Assembly (NCBI RefSeq): GCF_014873755.1
Contig: NZ_JADBEG010000001.1
Location: 5,439,501-5,503,500 of the forward strand
From: Amycolatopsis lexingtonensis
GTDB taxonomy: Bacteria; Actinomycetota; Actinomycetes; Mycobacteriales; Pseudonocardiaceae
DNA length: 64,000 nucleotides
Direction: 5' to 3'
This document shows, in pieces, positions 63,269-64,000 of the stretch; the first letter of the stretch is position 1, and the number at the start of each line of letters is the position of its first letter. The position numbers and the translations under genes were made by a program. The notes under the pieces are model-generated. The model saw nothing but the letters and a program-made list of their open reading frames with translations, did not search any database and was not told the DNA's origin.

Positions 63269-64000
63269 TCACACCCCGCTCGTCTCTTCGTCGTGCAGCC
63301 GCGCGAAGAGCGACTGGACGCGCTTGTCGTCGACGGTCCGCTCCTCGCAGTAGGACGCGAACAGCTCCCCCGGTGAGCGGTCCGCGATCGCGCGGTCGCC
63401 GCCCGCCGCCGTCACCGGCGCGGCGAACTCCGGGTCGATGCGGATTTCCAGGGCGTGGGGCAGGACCTCCTGGATTTCCTCGCGCAGCCCGGCCCTGGTC
63501 GCCTCGCGGACGTAGACGCGCAGGTAGTCCTCGCCGAACTCCGCCGCGCGGCCGATCAGCTCGGCCACCGTGCCGTGGACGGTCCGCAGCCGCCGCCCCG
63601 AGGTCAGCGGGATGTCGGTGATCTTCGCCGGCGTCGACGGCGAAACCTCGACCGCCAGCACGACGCTCTTGTTGTCCTGCTCGCCGAAGTCGACGGCGAA
63701 CGGCGAACCGCTGTAGTGCACCGGGCACGCGGCGGGCAGCGACTGGCGGCGGTGCAGGTGGCCGAGGGCGACGTAGTGCGGGTCGGCGCCGAACGCCGTG
63801 GCCGGCACGTGGTACTCGAAGATGGACTGGGCCGCGCGTTCCCCGCCGCCCATGGCGCCGCCGGTCACCGTCAGGTGCGCCATGACGAGGTTCACCGCGC
63901 CGGGCGTGAAGCCGCCCTTGAGGTGCTCCAGGATGTCGCGCACGCGCTGGTCGTACTCGCCGACGTTGTCCGCCGGGGTCCCGGTGAGCAGCTCGGCGGC
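63269..64000 (-). CDS. sbcD: Exonuclease subunit SbcD, C-terminal part
   Basis: The frame is open to the window edge, so the N-terminus is missing; 243 residues remain. Visible phosphoesterase motifs include MAHLTVTGGAMGGGERA, ALGHLHRRQSLPA (metal-binding GHxH) and HYSGSPFAVDFGEQDNK, followed by a C-terminal capping domain. It is the nuclease of the SbcCD complex. The genes sbcD, sbcC and the NurA-like gene form one operon. Confidence 0.94.
   Translation of the reverse strand, partial: AAELLTGTPADNVGEYDQRVRDILEHLKGGFTPGAVNLVMAHLTVTGGAMGGGERAAQSIFEYHVPATAFGADPHYVALGHLHRRQSLPAACPVHYSGSPFAVDFGEQDNKSVVLAVEVSPSTPAKITDIPLTSGRRLRTVHGTVAELIGRAAEFGEDYLRVYVREATRAGLREEIQEVLPHALEIRIDPEFAAPVTAAGGDRAIADRSPGELFASYCEERTVDDKRVQSLFARLHDEETSGV

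Noticed and set aside
59887..63621. A 1244-codon plus-strand frame opposite sbcC
   Set aside because: Antisense to a clear SMC-type gene with all its motifs; its composition is low-complexity.

Overview
The window is high-GC actinobacterial DNA. Gene content, frequent GTG/TTG starts, Mce-associated, AfsR-type and F420 genes, and the gene order point to Pseudonocardiaceae, most likely Amycolatopsis or a close relative. That assignment is inference from gene content. No rRNA, tRNA or CRISPR array was seen.

Layout. 1-6 kb: the 3' end of an Mce-associated protein gene, then a cluster of secreted proteins (an RCC1-repeat protein, three paralogous two-cysteine exported proteins, a two-domain exported protein). 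6-9 kb: a PucR-type regulator and a membrane protein/GntR pair with a perfect operator-like palindrome. 9-18 kb: pyruvate carboxylase coupled to an arginase-family enzyme, a subtilase, a membrane-anchored caspase-like protein, an erythromycin-esterase-family gene and a divergent TetR gene. 18-29 kb: core genes (recG, DAK2/FakA-like, rpmB, ung, thiL, an AsnC-type sensor domain, DUF3515, ddl) with small accessory enzymes between them. 30-41 kb: an accessory block between ddl and gpsA (MocR regulator and divergent flavin split-barrel protein, DHFR-like protein, a two-component system facing a flavin-transfer redox operon, VOC protein, methyltransferase, asparaginase, an insertion sequence, cysteine dioxygenase). 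41-55 kb: gpsA, plsC, cofC/fbiD, ppk1, mutT1, an AfsR/SARP-type regulator, hupB, leuD, leuC and an NdgR-like IclR regulator. 55-64 kb: a small cysteine-bearing protein, a lipoprotein, a GH3 enzyme, a secreted protein and a sbcD-sbcC-NurA-like repair cluster.

The order pyc, recG, DAK2, ung, thiL, DUF3515, ddl, gpsA, cofC, ppk, mutT1, hupB, leuD, leuC, iclR matches a conserved actinobacterial backbone known from mycobacteria. The remaining genes look like insertions into that scaffold.

The most interesting observations are these. (1) A probably leaderless 26-codon reading frame ending in a cysteine cluster sits just upstream of cysteine dioxygenase, which suggests a cysteine-responsive attenuator. 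(2) Palindromic elements of about 85 bp occur between genes and, once, in frame inside the caspase gene. (3) An IS5-like element has split one of those palindromes, leaving an ATT duplication. (4) Four copies of a double palindrome built on TGAATGASTCATTCA are scattered through the window. (5) Two inverted pairs of DnaA-box-like TTGTCCACA sites both have exactly 12-nt spacing. (6) A haem/flavin reductase, an exported FMN-binding protein and ApbE form one operon opposite a two-component system.
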